From an uncultured Phycisphaerales bacterium (GTDB taxonomy: Bacteria; Planctomycetota; Phycisphaerae; WQYP01), in the NCBI GenBank assembly GCA_903845195.1, contig CAIMWO010000035.1, positions 1 through 33,615 on the forward strand: a stretch of 33,615 nucleotides of DNA. Reading direction: 5' to 3'. The position numbers were made by a program, and so were the translations under genes. The notes under the pieces are model-generated. The model was not told the origin of the DNA. It worked only from the letters and a program-made list of their open reading frames with translations, and ran no database searches. Below are positions 33,098-33,615 of the stretch, one piece after another. The stretch's first letter is position 1. Each line of letters starts with the position of its first letter.

Positions 33098-33170
33098 GGG
33101 CAGATAGCTCAGCTGGTAGAGCAAAGGACTGAAAATCCTTGTGTCGCCGGTTCGATTCCGGCTCTGCCCA
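33098..33170 (+). tRNA. tRNA-Phe (GAA)
   Basis: A complete 73-nt cloverleaf. The acceptor stem GGGCAGA (33098-33104) pairs with TCTGCCC (33163-33169), discriminator A; the D-loop has AGCTCAGCTGGTAGAGC; the anticodon stem AAGGA/TCCTT encloses loop CTGAAAA with anticodon GAA at 33131-33133; the T-arm has GTTCGATTC. CCA is not encoded and must be added after transcription. Confidence 0.97.
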
Positions 33171-33178
33171 AATGATTC

Positions 33179-33210
33179 GAGGATGCCGTCGGGAAAACGG
33201 CGGCATCCTC
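33179..33210 (+). terminator. Hairpin downstream of tRNA-Phe
   Basis: A 13-bp stem (33179-33191 with 33198-33210, one G-T pair) with loop GGAAAA begins 8 nt after the tRNA. No T-run follows, so it may be a processing signal or a weak terminator. Confidence 0.55.
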
Positions 33211-33213
33211 GGA

Positions 33214-33235
33214 TAACCACAGAAATCACAGGAAC
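33214..33235 (+). repeat. Stuttered 9-mer element E9 (single arm)
   Basis: TAACCACAGAAATCACAGG, with two 9-nt units, matches the complement of element E1 at 953-983. No second arm is seen. The following stretch to 33404 holds no recognisable gene. Confidence 0.5.
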
Positions 33236-33404
33236 TTACATCACCGGAGGAATTTTCGCATTCCTTCGGTTTGCCCCCGTTTCCCTCCGAATCGACACTC
33301 GCCTTTTGTTGAAACTCGGCGCTCACGCCGGTCTATCGGATCGACCCGCACGAACCGCGTGAATTCACCGGGCATACGGCGCTCAATCCGTTCGCTGAAT
33401 CTAG

Positions 33405-33615
33405 TTACCGTTTGCGGCGGCGGCTCAGCAGGCCGATGGCGCCTAGGCCCAACAGACCCAGCGATGCCGGTTCTGGAATCACCGCAAACTCGCTGTTGTG
33501 GTTCAACACCGCCCACACCGTGTGGTCCACGGTATCCACGCCGAACTTGCCCAGATCGCTGCTGTCCAGCGATCCGCCAATTGCGGTCAGCCAGTTCGTG
33601 GTGCCTTCGTTCGTC
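33405..33615 (-). CDS. PEP-CTERM sorted exported protein, C-terminal part, cut by window edge
   Basis: The last 70 codons of a secreted protein. The end has the PEP-CTERM layout: the motif IPEPASLGLLGLG, a hydrophobic helix (LGLLGLGAIGLLS) and the basic tail RRRKR before the stop at 33405-33407. Such proteins are recognised and cleaved by exosortase and are often tied to extracellular polysaccharide or biofilm matrix. The visible part before the motif (TNWLTAIGGSLDSSDLGKFG, then TVWAVLNHNSEFA) is not assignable. No exosortase gene is visible in the window. Confidence 0.85.
   Translation of the reverse strand, partial: TNEGTTNWLTAIGGSLDSSDLGKFGVDTVDHTVWAVLNHNSEFAVIPEPASLGLLGLGAIGLLSRRRKR

Noticed and set aside
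901..33235. Stuttered repeats as CRISPR arrays
   Set aside because: Units are 7-10 nt with no spacers of constant length, there are no cas genes, and each site has a different word.
33171..33404. Gene between tRNA-Phe and the PEP-CTERM gene
   Set aside because: Short frames exist on both strands but have no ribosome binding site or coherent composition.

Overview
The window looks like a chromosomal segment of a high-GC planctomycete, most likely class Phycisphaerae. This is an inference. It rests on the PEP-CTERM sorting tail at the right edge, the mcsA-mcsB pair, many lipoproteins and Sec-exported proteins of unknown function, secreted Lon-like proteases, and the C-rich codon use. Nearly every gene is intact and the content is mostly housekeeping. 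I see no phage, insertion sequence or CRISPR array.

Layout. 1-4.4 kb: 5' end of glmU (minus), a Fur-family regulator, a PAP2-type membrane protein, an exported SGNH hydrolase, pyrF (minus, broken by one extra base in a C6 tract) and acpS. 4.5-8.4 kb, minus strand: a ribokinase, then a three-gene lipoprotein operon (two LpoB-like proteins and a TPR lipoprotein). 8.6-13.0 kb, plus: an RluD-type pseudouridine synthase, an exported redoxin-fold protein without the CxxC pair, and mcsA-mcsB (protein-arginine kinase system). 13.1-16.4 kb, minus: two tandem exported paralogues with an ATPase-free Lon (S16) domain that keep the Ser/Lys dyad. 16.5-22.9 kb, plus: two unknown proteins, a saccharopine dehydrogenase/homospermidine synthase-like enzyme with a probable RMD1-type membrane protein, a DUF3592-like membrane protein and proA.

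23.2-30.0 kb resembles an exopolysaccharide O-acetylation locus: an AlgJ/AlgX-like SGNH protein and an AlgI-like MBOAT acyltransferase (translationally coupled), a small lipoprotein, a stand-alone MshEN-type (c-di-GMP-binding-like) domain, and an AlgB/KinB-like two-component pair. The MBOAT gene carries a perfect 17-bp tandem duplication that shifts its last codons out of frame. Removing one copy restores the family's usual C-terminal tail, so this looks phase-variable. gyrA, tRNA-Phe(GAA) and the end of a PEP-CTERM protein close the window.

The most unusual signal lies between the genes. At least nine intergenic sites carry 'stuttered' elements made of 3-5 degenerate copies of a 7-nt (or 9-10-nt) word. 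The word differs at each site. At five or six sites a second arm nearby is the reverse complement of the first, mirroring even its variant units. These elements flank terminators, form the whole mcsB leader, supply a -35 box, and one arm has become the signal peptide of a lipoprotein. Similar heptad stretches sit in frame inside two genes. Heptanucleotide repeats (STRR) are known from cyanobacteria; the paired, mirrored arrangement here deserves attention. A second theme is leaderless expression: several genes have a TACAAT-like -10 box ending 6-7 nt before the start codon and no Shine-Dalgarno sequence.
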